Assembly: GCF_013376475.1 (NCBI RefSeq)
Contig: NZ_CP045508.1
Coordinates: 1,113,501-1,177,500 of the forward strand
Source: Desulfolutivibrio sulfoxidireducens
GTDB taxonomy: Bacteria > Desulfobacterota > Desulfovibrionia > Desulfovibrionales > Desulfovibrionaceae
DNA: 64,000 bases
Direction of reading: 5' to 3'
The translations under genes and the position numbers were made by a program. Shown here piece by piece: positions 9,401 to 19,000 of the stretch. Within the stretch, counting starts at the first letter, position 1. Each line of letters opens with the position of its first letter. The notes below the pieces were generated by a model. The model was given only the letters and a program-made list of their open reading frames with translations, was not told the origin of the DNA and did no database searches.

Positions 9401-9771
9401 GCTCTTTTTTCGTGCGGCGGAACGCCGGTTCGTGCCGTGGCCTCGGCCGCGGCCCCGTGCTGGCCAGTCGTTATTTTTTTGTCGCTTCCTGATGCATGGG
9501 TTGACAGCATTTTGCAAGGGCTGCTAGGAAGGTCTTAATGAAAATGATTTTTAATATCAATATCGATTCTTCCGGGGCCGGACCCGGGAAAGGTCACCGG
9601 AATGCCGTGGATTCTTCATGCGCGGAGCATAGGCGTTTTTTATGAACAACGTGTTGCGCGTCCGAGAAAATCCGGATGATTTTTGGGGGGCGACAGGGAG
9701 GGGCGGGGCGAGGTCCGGCCGTCGTCCGTGAGCGGGATGGCTTTGGGGCCGGGAAACAGGGGAGGAGAGAC
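9401..9771. promoter_or_regulatory. Divergent promoter region of the peptide export locus
   Basis: No gene is seen. The centre (about 9530-9575) is strongly AT-rich against GC-rich flanks. On the minus strand TTGATA sits 17 bases from TAAGAC inside this AT block, a possible weak promoter for the HlyD operon. On the plus strand TTGACA at 9511-9516 could serve the peptide gene, with a leader of more than 200 bases. Confidence 0.55.
9539..9561. promoter_or_regulatory. Fur-box-like site between the export operon and the peptide gene
   Basis: TGAAAATGATTTTTA matches the 7-1-7 Fur consensus (TGATAAT-N-ATTATCA) at 11 of 14 positions. A further TATCAAT follows. The site lies in the AT-rich centre of the divergent region, where a bound repressor could silence both arms. 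Iron control is inference from the match. Confidence 0.5.
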
Positions 9772-9951
9772 ATGCGGACCATGTTCAGGCGCTTGACAAA
9801 CGCGGGCAGGAACAGGGAAACGGGAAAACGTCATGAGCGTCCCGAGGAGCGCGTTTCCAGGGACCATAATCCGCACGAGGAAAAATTGATCGAAAAACTG
9901 GAGTTGTCGGACCTCGACCATGTGCTGGGAGGCTGGAGCATGGCCGCGTGA
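9772..9951 (+). CDS. Small double-glycine leader peptide, candidate substrate of the NHLM exporter
   Basis: 59 residues with a strong ribosome site (GGGGAGGAGAGAC before ATG). The N-terminal half is very basic and charged. Residues 40-54 form a textbook double-glycine leader: LELSDLDHVLGG, with hydrophobic residues at -4, -7 and -12, acid at -8 and Gly-Gly at 53-54. After it only WSMAA remains before the TGA. Cleavage by the C39 domain encoded across the divergent promoter would release a pentapeptide. The stop overlaps the GTG of the next gene (GTGA), so the two are translationally coupled. A start at 9676 is possible but lacks a ribosome site. No described family is recognised beyond the leader type. 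It might be a signal, a toxin core, or a leader-only remnant. Confidence 0.72.
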   Translation: MRTMFRRLTNAGRNRETGKRHERPEERVSRDHNPHEEKLIEKLELSDLDHVLGGWSMAA

Positions 9952-11306
9952 TCGACACGACCGACCGGGGCCTGGACAGCGCGCACAGCCCGCTTTCCCC
10001 GGCGGGTCCGCCGGGCGACGGGCGGGAAGGGACGCACCCGGGGGCGGTGCGCCCTTTGCCCGCGCGTCTGTACGCCCTTTTCTCCGGGATGGCGGCGGCG
10101 GGTCTGCGCCTGGCCTTGGGCCGGATCGTGGCCGGCCGCTACGCGGCGGTCAGGGAGCGGCTTCGGGCGGAGAGGGGGATCGTGTCCCCGGCCGTGGACG
10201 AGGCCCTTCTCGTGGCCCTGATGTGCGCCGAGGACCATCGCTCTCCCTACCACGCCGGGGTCGATGTCCTGTCCGTGTGCCGGGCGGTGTGGCGCACGGC
10301 GTTTCTGGGCCGGCCCGAGGGGGCCAGCACCATCGAGCAGCAATGCGTGCGCGTCGTGGGCGGGGACCACCGCCGGCGCCTAGCCCGGAAGCTGGCCGAG
10401 ATGGCCATGGCCTGCCTGCTTGCCCGCGACTTCGACAAGCGGACCATCGCCCGCCACTATCTGCGCCATGCCTATTTCGGTTCCGGCATGCACGGCCTGG
10501 CCCAGGCCCTTGCCCGGTTGGGACTGGAACCCGGCCGCCTGGACCAAACCCAGGCCATACGCCTGGTCGCCCGCCTCAAATATCCCCAGCCATGGGAGCC
10601 GGATGCGGCATACGCCATGCGGATCGCCGCCCGCGAACGGCACATCGGCCGGCTGTGCGACAGGTACGGGGCGTCGATCCTGGCCGCCCTGCCGCCGCAA
10701 CCGGCCCTGTCCACGTCCCCGGGTTTTTTGGTCCCCGGGGCGACGCAACCGGCCCCGGGCCTGGGCGTTCTCCCGGGCGAGGCGGCCGGCGATTTCGTGG
10801 GGCGGGGGGCCGTCGACTGGTCCCTGGTGCGTTTTTTCCAGCCCCGGGAGTGGGGGAATGATCCGGCCCGGGTCGATCCGGACATCGTCTACCGGCTCGA
10901 CCGGGCCAGGCGCCTCGTGGCCCGGCCGTGCATGATCCACGCGGCCTACGCCGTTTCCGGGCACGAGCCCCGGTCCTACCATTACCTGGGCCGGGCCGTG
11001 GATTTCCATTTCGGGCCGGACGGCGGCGCGGACGAGGAACTCGAAGCCCTCCTGGCCGCCGGGTTCACCGGCATCGGCTACTATCCGAACTGGTCCCCAC
11101 GGCCCGGATGGCATGCGGACAACCGGCCACGACCGCTTTTTTGGATGCGGCAGCGGGGGGTGTACCGGCGGTTCGCCTCGGCCCGGGCGCTTTGCGAGGC
11201 CATGCGGGGCGGCCGCGACACGGGGGACGGACCTCCCCGGGGTCTGGCCGGGCCGGGGGGCGGGGCCGGTTGCCGAAGCGGGGCGGATATGTTCTACGGA
11301 AGGTGA
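9948..11306 (+). CDS. GT51 peptidoglycan transglycosylase fused to an M15-type peptidase
   Basis: 452 residues. Residues about 75-220 carry the GT51 motifs: AEDHR with catalytic Glu95, then GVD, GASTIEQQ at 125-132, RKLAE, and YFGSGMHGLAQA with a final LVARLKYPQPWEPD. The second half (from about 320) resembles the M15_3 D,D-carboxypeptidase family, with zinc-ligand-like HYLGRAVDFH and PGWHAD. The transpeptidase domain normally joined to GT51 is absent. No clear signal peptide is seen; a weakly hydrophobic stretch lies at about 41-63. The GTG start overlaps the stop of the leader peptide gene, which suggests a joint function with the peptide exporter. Wall remodelling or self-protection are possibilities, both inference. 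Confidence 0.8.
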   Translation: MIDTTDRGLDSAHSPLSPAGPPGDGREGTHPGAVRPLPARLYALFSGMAAAGLRLALGRIVAGRYAAVRERLRAERGIVSPAVDEALLVALMCAEDHRSPYHAGVDVLSVCRAVWRTAFLGRPEGASTIEQQCVRVVGGDHRRRLARKLAEMAMACLLARDFDKRTIARHYLRHAYFGSGMHGLAQALARLGLEPGRLDQTQAIRLVARLKYPQPWEPDAAYAMRIAARERHIGRLCDRYGASILAALPPQPALSTSPGFLVPGATQPAPGLGVLPGEAAGDFVGRGAVDWSLVRFFQPREWGNDPARVDPDIVYRLDRARRLVARPCMIHAAYAVSGHEPRSYHYLGRAVDFHFGPDGGADEELEALLAAGFTGIGYYPNWSPRPGWHADNRPRPLFWMRQRGVYRRFASARALCEAMRGGRDTGDGPPRGLAGPGGGAGCRSGADMFYGR

Positions 11307-11359
11307 AACGTGCCGCATCCTTCCATGTCCCGCATGCCGCCAAGCCGAACGAGGTCGTG

Positions 11360-11890
11360 ATGCCCGTCCCTTCGACGCCGCCCCCGCCCCCGCAAAAGAA
11401 CTGGAAACGCCGGCTGGGTATCGGCCTGCTCATCGCAAGCTGCATCCCCATCTGCACCATCGAGCTGGTGGCCCTTCTGCCCCTGACCGCCACCCAGGCC
11501 GTCACCTTCGGGGCCATCTACCTGGCCTCGGGCGAGATCTGCGGGCTTGCCGCCGTGGCCCTTCTGGGCCGGCCCTTCATCGCGGCCGTCAAGGAGAGGG
11601 TCCTGGGTTTTTTCCGGAGAAAGGCCCCGGCCCCGCCGCGCCCGATCAGCCGGACCCGGCACCGCGTGGGCGTGGCCCTTTTTGTCGCCAGCATCCTTCC
11701 CTATTACGCCGTGTTGGCGGTCCTTTTGTTCGGCCATCCCGGGGAATCCGACATCCGGACCCTGTTGTATCTCCTGCTTTCGGGGGAGGTCCTTTTTTTC
11801 GTGGGCCTTGTCGTGCTCGGCGAGGAATTCTGGGCGCGCCTCAAACGACTCTTCGAATGGCACGGGACCGAAACCACGCCGCGGTCCTGA
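11360..11890 (+). CDS. Four-helix membrane protein with internal duplication
   Basis: 176 residues. Four hydrophobic helices are arranged as two similar halves: GLLIASCIP...LASGEICGLAAVALLG and ALFVASILP...LLSGEVLFFVGLVVLG. Each half is followed by a basic amphipathic segment (FIAAVKERV, FWARLKRLF). The N-terminus is proline-rich. It resembles short 'transporter suffix' membrane proteins, with no known activity. GAGG-like ribosome site GAGGTCGTG before ATG. It lies 53 bases after the GT51-M15 gene on the same strand and may belong to that unit. Function unknown. Confidence 0.75.
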   Translation: MPVPSTPPPPPQKNWKRRLGIGLLIASCIPICTIELVALLPLTATQAVTFGAIYLASGEICGLAAVALLGRPFIAAVKERVLGFFRRKAPAPPRPISRTRHRVGVALFVASILPYYAVLAVLLFGHPGESDIRTLLYLLLSGEVLFFVGLVVLGEEFWARLKRLFEWHGTETTPRS

Positions 11891-11948
11891 GCGAATCCCG
11901 GGCCCGGCCATGGCAACCGGGCGTGCATCGTCCATCCAAGGAGTCATG

Positions 11949-13115
11949 ATGAAGGGAAAGAATGTTTTACTCCTGGGTGCCGGAGCCATGGGCGCCCTGG
12001 CCGCGCGGACCGTGTCCGCGTTCGACGAGGTCGCCTCCCTTACTGTGGCCAGCCTGAACCGGAGCGACGCCGAAAAGGTCGCCGTGCGGTGTCCGGGTTT
12101 GGCCCGGGCCGAATCCGTGGACGTCACCGACCATGACGCCCTGGTGGGCTTCATGCGCCAGGCGGATCTGGTCTTAAACTGCGTGGGCCCCTTTTTCCGC
12201 TTCGGACCGCCCATTCTCCAGGCGGCCATCGAGGCCGGCGTGGACTACCTGGATATCTGCGACGACCCCGAACCCACCAGGATCATGCTCGACCAGGACG
12301 CTGTGGCCAGGGACGCCGGGGTGACCGCGATCATCGGCATGGGCGCGAGCCCGGGCATCAACAACCTTCTGGGGGCCTGCGTCCACGACCGCCTGGATAC
12401 CACTGATCTGCTCGTGGCCGGCTGGAACATCGAGGAAAAAACCGACGACGCCCTGGAATTTTCCGCCGCCGTGATCCACTGGATGGAGCAGTGCTCCGGG
12501 ACCATTCTGGAATGCCGTGACGGGAGTCTGGTCCCCGGCCGGCCGCTTCTGGATCTTTCCATCGACTACCCGGGCCGGGGCCGGCGGACCATTTACACTG
12601 TGGGCCACCCCGAGCCGGTTTCGTTTCACTCTTCCTGGCCGGACGTCCGGGAGACCCACTGCGGCATGGTCATGCCCTCGGCCTGGATCGGGGGCTTCCG
12701 GAAATACCGCGATGCCATCGACGCCGGGAAAATGACCCTGGAGCAGGCCGGCCGGGACTTGGTGGCCGAAGCGGCGAAAAGCGACTGGATCGACGTCCTG
12801 TTGACCGCCCTGTCCCGGCTGACGGACGGTCCCAGGCTGCCGCTGTTCTTCGTCCTGGGGACGGGACGAGGGGATGGCCGGGAGAAAACCGTGGCCGCCT
12901 CGTTGCGGGCCACGCCCCCGGATATGGCCTCCATGACCGGGGTGCCCCTGGCCCTGGGGGCGCTTTTGCATCTGCGCGGCCAGACCGCCGGAGCCGGGGT
13001 CATGGCCCCGGAGCGGGCCTTTGATCCGGACGCGTTTTTCGAGCTTTTCGCGCCCTATTGCACCCTGCCCAGGCCCTGCCCGGCCCGGGAACTGGTGGAG
13101 CTGGTCGAGGCATGA
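11949..13115 (+). CDS. Saccharopine dehydrogenase-like oxidoreductase
   Basis: 388 residues. An N-terminal Rossmann fold is seen in VLLLGAGAMGALAARTVS, with LNCVGPFFRFGPPILQAAIEAGVDYLD-type sequence after it, as in saccharopine dehydrogenase/lysine 6-dehydrogenase relatives. GASPGINNLLG is the family's second-domain entry. The substrate is not predictable. AAGGAG lies five bases before the ATG at 11949; a second ATG three bases earlier is too close to that site. The stop overlaps the start of the following esterase gene (ATGA), so the two enzymes are probably made together. Confidence 0.82.
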   Translation: MKGKNVLLLGAGAMGALAARTVSAFDEVASLTVASLNRSDAEKVAVRCPGLARAESVDVTDHDALVGFMRQADLVLNCVGPFFRFGPPILQAAIEAGVDYLDICDDPEPTRIMLDQDAVARDAGVTAIIGMGASPGINNLLGACVHDRLDTTDLLVAGWNIEEKTDDALEFSAAVIHWMEQCSGTILECRDGSLVPGRPLLDLSIDYPGRGRRTIYTVGHPEPVSFHSSWPDVRETHCGMVMPSAWIGGFRKYRDAIDAGKMTLEQAGRDLVAEAAKSDWIDVLLTALSRLTDGPRLPLFFVLGTGRGDGREKTVAASLRATPPDMASMTGVPLALGALLHLRGQTAGAGVMAPERAFDPDAFFELFAPYCTLPRPCPARELVELVEA

Positions 13116-14761
13116 GCTCCCATATTCCGCTCCGGGGCGTGAAGGTGACCCTTTGCTTTGTTGTCGCGTGTCTTTTGGCGTGCGCCTTGCCGGCTCCGGC
13201 CCTGGCCGGCTCCGACGTGCCGCGCATCGGCCCGGGACCCATCGTGCGGAGCGACGACGGCGTCTACAAGGGCATCCCCTATGCCGCGCCGCCCGTGGGC
13301 GAGTTGCGCTGGAGGCCGCCCCAGCCCGCCGTGGCCTGGACCGAACCCCGCGAGTTCGACGAGTTCGGCCCCCAGTGTCCCCAGCCCGACGCCGACGACG
13401 CCACCTCGGAAGACTGCCTGACCGTGAACGTCTGGACCCCGGACGACCGGGACGGCGCGAAACTTCCGGTCATGGTCTTCATCCACGGCGGGGCCTTCGC
13501 CGGCGGGGCCGGCTCCCTGCCCCTGTACGACGGTGCGAAACTGGCCGAGGCCGGCGTGGTCGTGGTCACCATGAACTACCGGCTCGGGGCCCTGGGCTTT
13601 CTGGCCCATCCGGCGCTTTCGGCCGAATCCGGCCAGGGCGTCTCCGGCAACTACGGCCTTCTGGACCAGCGGGCGGCCCTGGCCTTTGTGCGCGACAACA
13701 TCGCCGCCTTCGGCGGCAATCCCAAAAACATCACCGTGTTCGGCCAGTCGGCCGGGGCCGCGTCCATCCTCCTGCACCTGACAAGCCCCGGCTCACAGGG
13801 CCTGTTTCACCGGGCCGTGCTGCAAAGCCCGGTCGGACCAGGGGCCCTGCGCCCCCTGCGCACCCCGGAGCGCGGCGTGGTCCCGGCCGAGGAGATCGGC
13901 CGGCGCGTCGCCGCGCGCCTTGGCGCGGACACGGCCCCGGACGTTTTGGCCGCGCTTCGGGCCGCGTCCGTGGAGGACATCCTGGCCGCCTCGCGGCCCG
14001 GGGACGAAGCGGGCCTGGAGGTGGCCGGCATCCTGTGCTCGCCCACCGTGGACGGGGTGGTGGTCCCGGGCCGGCCTGTGGACATGATCCTTGAGGGTCG
14101 CCACGTCAGGATTCCCCTGGTCCTCGGGACCGTGGCCAACGAGGGTTCCCTGTTCCTGCCGGGCCTGCGGCCGGCCGTGACCTCGGCCGCGGATTACCGA
14201 CGGCTTGTGGAAAAATGGTTCGGCCCGGACGCCAAAAAGGTCCTGGCCCTGCGTCCGGGGACCGCCCCTTCCTGGCGGGGCGACCTGGAGCGGGTGGTCA
14301 CGGTGCGCTGGTTCGAGGCCCTGGCCCGGTTTCTTCCCCGGGAGTGGGCGCGCTCGGGAACGCCCTGTTTCCTCTACCGCCTGGACAGGCCCCTGCCGGA
14401 GAGCGCCCTTTCCATCCTGGCCGACGAGGCCGGGGACGAGGCCGGGGCGGCCTCCCCGACGTCGGCCGGCGTGCCCCACAGTGCGGACATCTTTCCGGTT
14501 TTCGGCTACATGCCCTGGTACCTGGGCTTTGACGGCGCGGACCGGGACTTTTCCAAGGTCATGCGCGCCTCCTGGACCGGGTTCGCGGCCACCGGGCAGC
14601 CGGACGGCCAGGGACAGCCTGTCTGGCCGCGCTTCGATCCGGGCGCGCCCAGGCGCATGGAGTTCGGACCGGCCGGGGGCGCGTCGGCCGGGATGCGGGA
14701 CGTACCGGACGATCCGCTTTTTTCCCTGGTGGAACGCGCCTGGGACACGACCATGTATTGA
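13112..14761 (+). CDS. Secreted type B carboxylesterase
   Basis: 549 residues. A signal peptide is seen at residues 1-32 (VTLCFVVACLLACALPAPALA). The alpha/beta-hydrolase esterase features are EDCLTVNVWTP, the oxyanion HGGAF, and the nucleophile elbow FGQSAGAAS. It should hydrolyse carboxylic esters outside the cytoplasm. The ATG overlaps the stop of the dehydrogenase gene. The family is common, but it is less expected next to a peptide export locus; a role in processing or detoxifying an exported compound is speculation. Confidence 0.9.
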   Translation: MSSHIPLRGVKVTLCFVVACLLACALPAPALAGSDVPRIGPGPIVRSDDGVYKGIPYAAPPVGELRWRPPQPAVAWTEPREFDEFGPQCPQPDADDATSEDCLTVNVWTPDDRDGAKLPVMVFIHGGAFAGGAGSLPLYDGAKLAEAGVVVVTMNYRLGALGFLAHPALSAESGQGVSGNYGLLDQRAALAFVRDNIAAFGGNPKNITVFGQSAGAASILLHLTSPGSQGLFHRAVLQSPVGPGALRPLRTPERGVVPAEEIGRRVAARLGADTAPDVLAALRAASVEDILAASRPGDEAGLEVAGILCSPTVDGVVVPGRPVDMILEGRHVRIPLVLGTVANEGSLFLPGLRPAVTSAADYRRLVEKWFGPDAKKVLALRPGTAPSWRGDLERVVTVRWFEALARFLPREWARSGTPCFLYRLDRPLPESALSILADEAGDEAGAASPTSAGVPHSADIFPVFGYMPWYLGFDGADRDFSKVMRASWTGFAATGQPDGQGQPVWPRFDPGAPRRMEFGPAGGASAGMRDVPDDPLFSLVERAWDTTMY

Positions 14762-14875
14762 TCCGGGGCGGCGTCCGGGTCGGGATTTGCGGCGGCGCGG
14801 CCGGGGCGGTTCCCCCTGGAGGAACCGGCGGGAATCGATACGGGTTCATTTTCATCATGAAAGGGGGATGACGGC

Positions 14876-16021
14876 GTGATCGTGACAGGGAGCAATCACG
14901 GACGGCTGTGGCGTTTCGCGGCGATGGGGACCCTGGTCATGGTGGCGCTTTTGGGGCTTGCGGCCTGCTCCGAGGACACGCCGCCCTTCGCGAAGCCGCC
15001 CACCCCGGTGGAGGCTGCCGCCGTCGAGGCCACCCCCGTGGGCGAGTCCCTGGTCTATTCCGCAAGCCTTATCCCCAACGAGCGCGTGGAGATGGCCTTC
15101 AAGGTCGGCGGCTACGTCAAGGACATCGCCACGGCCCCGGGACCCGACGGCAGGCCGCGCATCCTGCAAAAGGGGGACAAGGTCGCCCGGGACATGATCC
15201 TGGCCGCCCTTCGGGACGACGACTATCAGGCCGCCCTGCGCAAGGCCTCGGCCGCCAGGGACGAGGAACTGGCCTCCCTTCGCGAGGCCCAGGTCAACTT
15301 CGACCGCTACCAGACCCTTTTCAATCAGAAGGTCGTGGCCAAGAGCGAGTACGACAAGGCAAAAGAAAAGCTCGACTACTACAAGGCCAGCGTGGACCGG
15401 ACCACCCAGCAGATCGAGGAGGCCGGCATCCAGCTCAGGGACACGGTCCTCAAATCCCCCCTCGACGCCCTGGTCCTGTCCCGGTCCATCGAAAAAGGCA
15501 CCCTGGTCGCCTCCGGAACCCTGGCCTTCGTCCTGGCCGATTTGTCCACGGTCAAGGCCGTCTTCGGCGTGCCCGACTTCATGCTGCGCTTCATCACGCC
15601 CGGCGACGCCGTGCCGGTCACCGTCGAGGCCCTGGGAAACGAGGTCTTCCCCGGAACCGTGCTGGCCGTGGCCCCCTCGGCCGATCCCAAAAGCCGGGTC
15701 TTCGACGTGGAGGTGCGCATCGTAAATCCCGACCTGCGCTTAAAAGACGGCATGATCGCCTCGGCCAGGCTGTCCGGGGATACGGCCTCGCGTCTGGTGG
15801 TGCCCATAAACGCCGTGGTCCGCGACACCTCCGATCCCAAGGGATTCATGGTCTACGTGATCGACGAGGCGGCCGGAAAGGCCACGGCCCGCAAGGTCAT
15901 TCTCGGGGATGTGGTCGGCAACCGGGCCATCCTCTCCGAGGGGCCGGCCCCGGGCGAGAAGGTCATCACCACCGGCGCGACCATGGTCCACGACGGGGCC
16001 CCCGTGCGCCTCATCAAATAG
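14876..16021 (+). CDS. RND efflux periplasmic adaptor lipoprotein
   Basis: 381 residues. A lipoprotein signal ends at LGLAAC. The adaptor layout follows: lipoyl half (AFKVGGYVKDI), helical hairpin (about residues 110-185), second lipoyl half, beta-barrel (TVKAVFGVPDFMLRFITPGD) and membrane-proximal domain (VVPINAVVRD). The start is GTG; a GGGGGA ribosome site lies a little far upstream. It precedes the pump gene by nine bases, forming a two-gene unit without an adjacent outer-membrane channel gene. Confidence 0.9.
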   Translation: MIVTGSNHGRLWRFAAMGTLVMVALLGLAACSEDTPPFAKPPTPVEAAAVEATPVGESLVYSASLIPNERVEMAFKVGGYVKDIATAPGPDGRPRILQKGDKVARDMILAALRDDDYQAALRKASAARDEELASLREAQVNFDRYQTLFNQKVVAKSEYDKAKEKLDYYKASVDRTTQQIEEAGIQLRDTVLKSPLDALVLSRSIEKGTLVASGTLAFVLADLSTVKAVFGVPDFMLRFITPGDAVPVTVEALGNEVFPGTVLAVAPSADPKSRVFDVEVRIVNPDLRLKDGMIASARLSGDTASRLVVPINAVVRDTSDPKGFMVYVIDEAAGKATARKVILGDVVGNRAILSEGPAPGEKVITTGATMVHDGAPVRLIK

Positions 16022-16030
16022 GGGACGGCC

Positions 16031-19000
16031 ATGAGCACGCACAAAAGCGACGCGCAGCGCATCGCCACCACCCGCAATCTGGCCCGGTACTGCGTCGAGA
16101 ACCCCCAGATCTCGGCCATCCTGCTCATTCTGGTCATGGTCTGGGGCTATTTCGGCCTAACCGGCATGCCCCAGCGCAAGGACCCCTATCTGGCCGTGCG
16201 CGTGGCCATGGTCCTGTGCCCCTGGACAGGCATCGACGCCGAGCGCGTGGAGCAGCAGGTCACCCGCCGCCTGGAGCGGGCCATCGCCGAGAACACCCAC
16301 GTCAAGCGCATCCTGTCCACCTCCCGCACCGGGCTTTCGGTGATCACCGTGGAACTGACCGAGGACATCGAGGAGACCGGCGAGATCTTCGACGACATCG
16401 ACTTGCGCCTGCGCGGCGTCCTCGACCTGCCCGAGGGCGCGGGCCCGGTGATGTTCATGAAGGACTTCGGGGACACGGCCGCGCTGATGCTCACCGTGGC
16501 CTCGCCGCCCGTGTCCGAGGTCGAGGCCGACCTGCGCTCCCGGGAGGTGGTCCGGGTCATGGACGATCTGCGGGCCAAGGCCGCCGCAAGCGGCCATGGG
16601 GACGACCGGGTCAGCCTGGCCGTGGTCTTTTCCCACTCCGCGAGCCACTCCCTGGTGCGGCGCCTGACCGATCAGTTGGCCGCCCACCTCACGGAGCAGG
16701 GGATGCTCACCGACGCCCTGGTCTACGCCGGCCCGAACCTGGTGGTCCTGGACGGCTCCTCCCGGGCCACGGACGACGCACTGCTCGCCGCGGTCTACGA
16801 CTACGCCCTGACCAAATCCCACATCTCCGAGATCAGCCCCGACATCTGGGAGCCGGCCGTGATCCGCGATCCCGCAAAGGCCCGGGCGGCCCTGGTCGCC
16901 GCCTCCGGCGGCAAGTACGGCTACCGCCAACTCGAGGCCTACACCGACCAGATCACGCGCCGCCTGCTCGGCGTGCCCATCGTGTCCAAGGTCACCCGCT
17001 GGGGCGTGCAGCAGGAGGCCGTGTACCTGGAATATTCCCAGGAGCGCCTGGCCTCCCACGCCGTGGACCCCTGGCGCATCAAGGACGCCCTCGCCGCCAG
17101 AAACGTCTCCACCTCCGGCGGGGTCATCGAGTTCTCCGGCCAGAACATCGTCATCGACCCCTCGGGCCGCTTCAAAAGTGAAAAGGAACTGGGCGGAACC
17201 ATGGTCGAGGCCTCGGGGTCGGGGTCCGGGGCCTATCTGAGCGATCTGGTGGACATGGAGCGCTGCTATCGCACCCCTCCGGAAAACCTCAACTATTTCA
17301 TGTATAAGGACAAAGACGGCACCTGGCGGCGGGCCTGGGGCATCACCCTGGCCGTGAACATGCGCCAGGGCCACAAGATCAGCGAGTTCTCCGAACAGGT
17401 GGACGAGGCCCTGGCCGAGGTGGCCGCCAGGCTGCCCGAGGACCTGATCATGGCCCGGACCTCGGACCAGCCCCGGCAGGTCGAGGAGAACGTGGAGCTT
17501 TTCATGGAGGCCCTGGGCGATGCCGTGTGGCTGGTGGTCCTGGTGTCCTTCATCGGCTTCTGGGAGTGGCGCTCGGCGTTGCTCATGGCCCTGTCCATCC
17601 CCATCACCCTGGCCATGACCTTCGGCATGATGCACCTCATGCACCTCGATCTGCAGCAGGTGTCCATCGCCTCGCTCATCCTGGCCTTGGGGCTTCTGGT
17701 GGACGACCCGGTGGTGGCCAACGACGCCATCAAGCGCGATCTGGCCCTGGGACACCCCCGGGGCGTCGCCGCCTGGCTCGGACCCACCAAGCTGGCCCGG
17801 GCCATCCTCTACGCCACCATCACCAACTGCATCGCCTACCTGCCCTTCCTGTTGCTCAAAGGAGACACCGGGCGCTACCTCTACGCCATGCCCGTGGTCA
17901 TCACCGCGTCGCTCGTGGCCTCGCGCCTGGCCTCCATGAGCTTCATCCCCTTTCTCGGCCGCTATCTGCTCAAACCTTCCACCACGCCGCAACCCTCCGA
18001 CCAGGAGCGCCGCACCAAGGGGTTCTCCGGGTTCTACTACCGGCTGGGGGGCTTTCTCATCGACCACCGATACTGGGTGCTGGCCCTGTCGCTTCTGCCC
18101 GTGGCCGGCGGCTTCTACCTCCAGACCAAGCTCAAGCCCCAGTTCTTCCCCAACGACCTGTCCTACCTCTTCTATGTGGACGTCTGGCTGCCCGAGGACG
18201 CCCCCATCGGGGCCACGGATTTCGTGGCCAGACAGGCCGAGGCCATCATCCGGGACACCATCGCGGACTACGAGGCCGCCCATCCCGGCGAGGACGGCAG
18301 GCCGGCCCCGGTGCTCAGGCAGGTGACCACCTTTGTTGGCGGCGGCGGACCCCGGTTCTGGTTCTCGGTGTCCCCGGAGCAGTCCCAGCCCAACTACGCC
18401 CAGATCCTCATCGAGGTCACGGACAAGTGGCTGACCCCGAAACTCCAGGAGCCGCTCCAGACCGCCCTGTCCTCGGCCATCGCCGGGGCGCGCATCGACG
18501 TGCGCCAACTCGAGAGCGGAGAGCCCGTGGGCGTGCCGGTGCAGATCCGGCTTCTGGGCGAGGACATGCGCGAACTGCGCCTGCGGGCCGAGAAGGTCAA
18601 GGCCCTGTTTCGGTCCCTGCCCATGGCCTACCGGGTGCGCGACGACTGGGGCTCGGAGATCCTCGGGGCCAAGCTCAGGATCAATCCCGACAAGGCCAAC
18701 CTGGCCGGGGTGACCAACCAGGACGTGGCCCGGTCCTCCATGGCGGCCATGAACGGCCTGGAGGCCACCACCCTGACCGAGGGCCGGTTGAGCATCCCGG
18801 TCATCCTCAGGCTGCGCGCCCAGGAGCGGGCCCGGCTCAACGACATCGCCAACCTCTACGTCTATTCCCAGGCCAACCCCGAAAAGCGCGTGCCGCTTGG
18901 GCAGGTGGCCGCCCTGGACTTCGCCGTGGAAACGGAAAAGATCGCCCGCCGGGACCAGTTCCGGACCATCGTGGTCTCCTGCTTCCCCACGCCCGGACAC

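Noticed and set aside
9676-9771. Earlier start for the double-glycine peptide (91 residues)
   Set aside because: No ribosome site precedes it, while GGGGAGGAGAG stands in front of the ATG at 9772.
9930-9960. Programmed frameshift joining the leader peptide to the GT51 protein
   Set aside because: The sequence before the stop (GCC GCG TGA) has no slippery heptamer; overlapping stop and start explain the arrangement.
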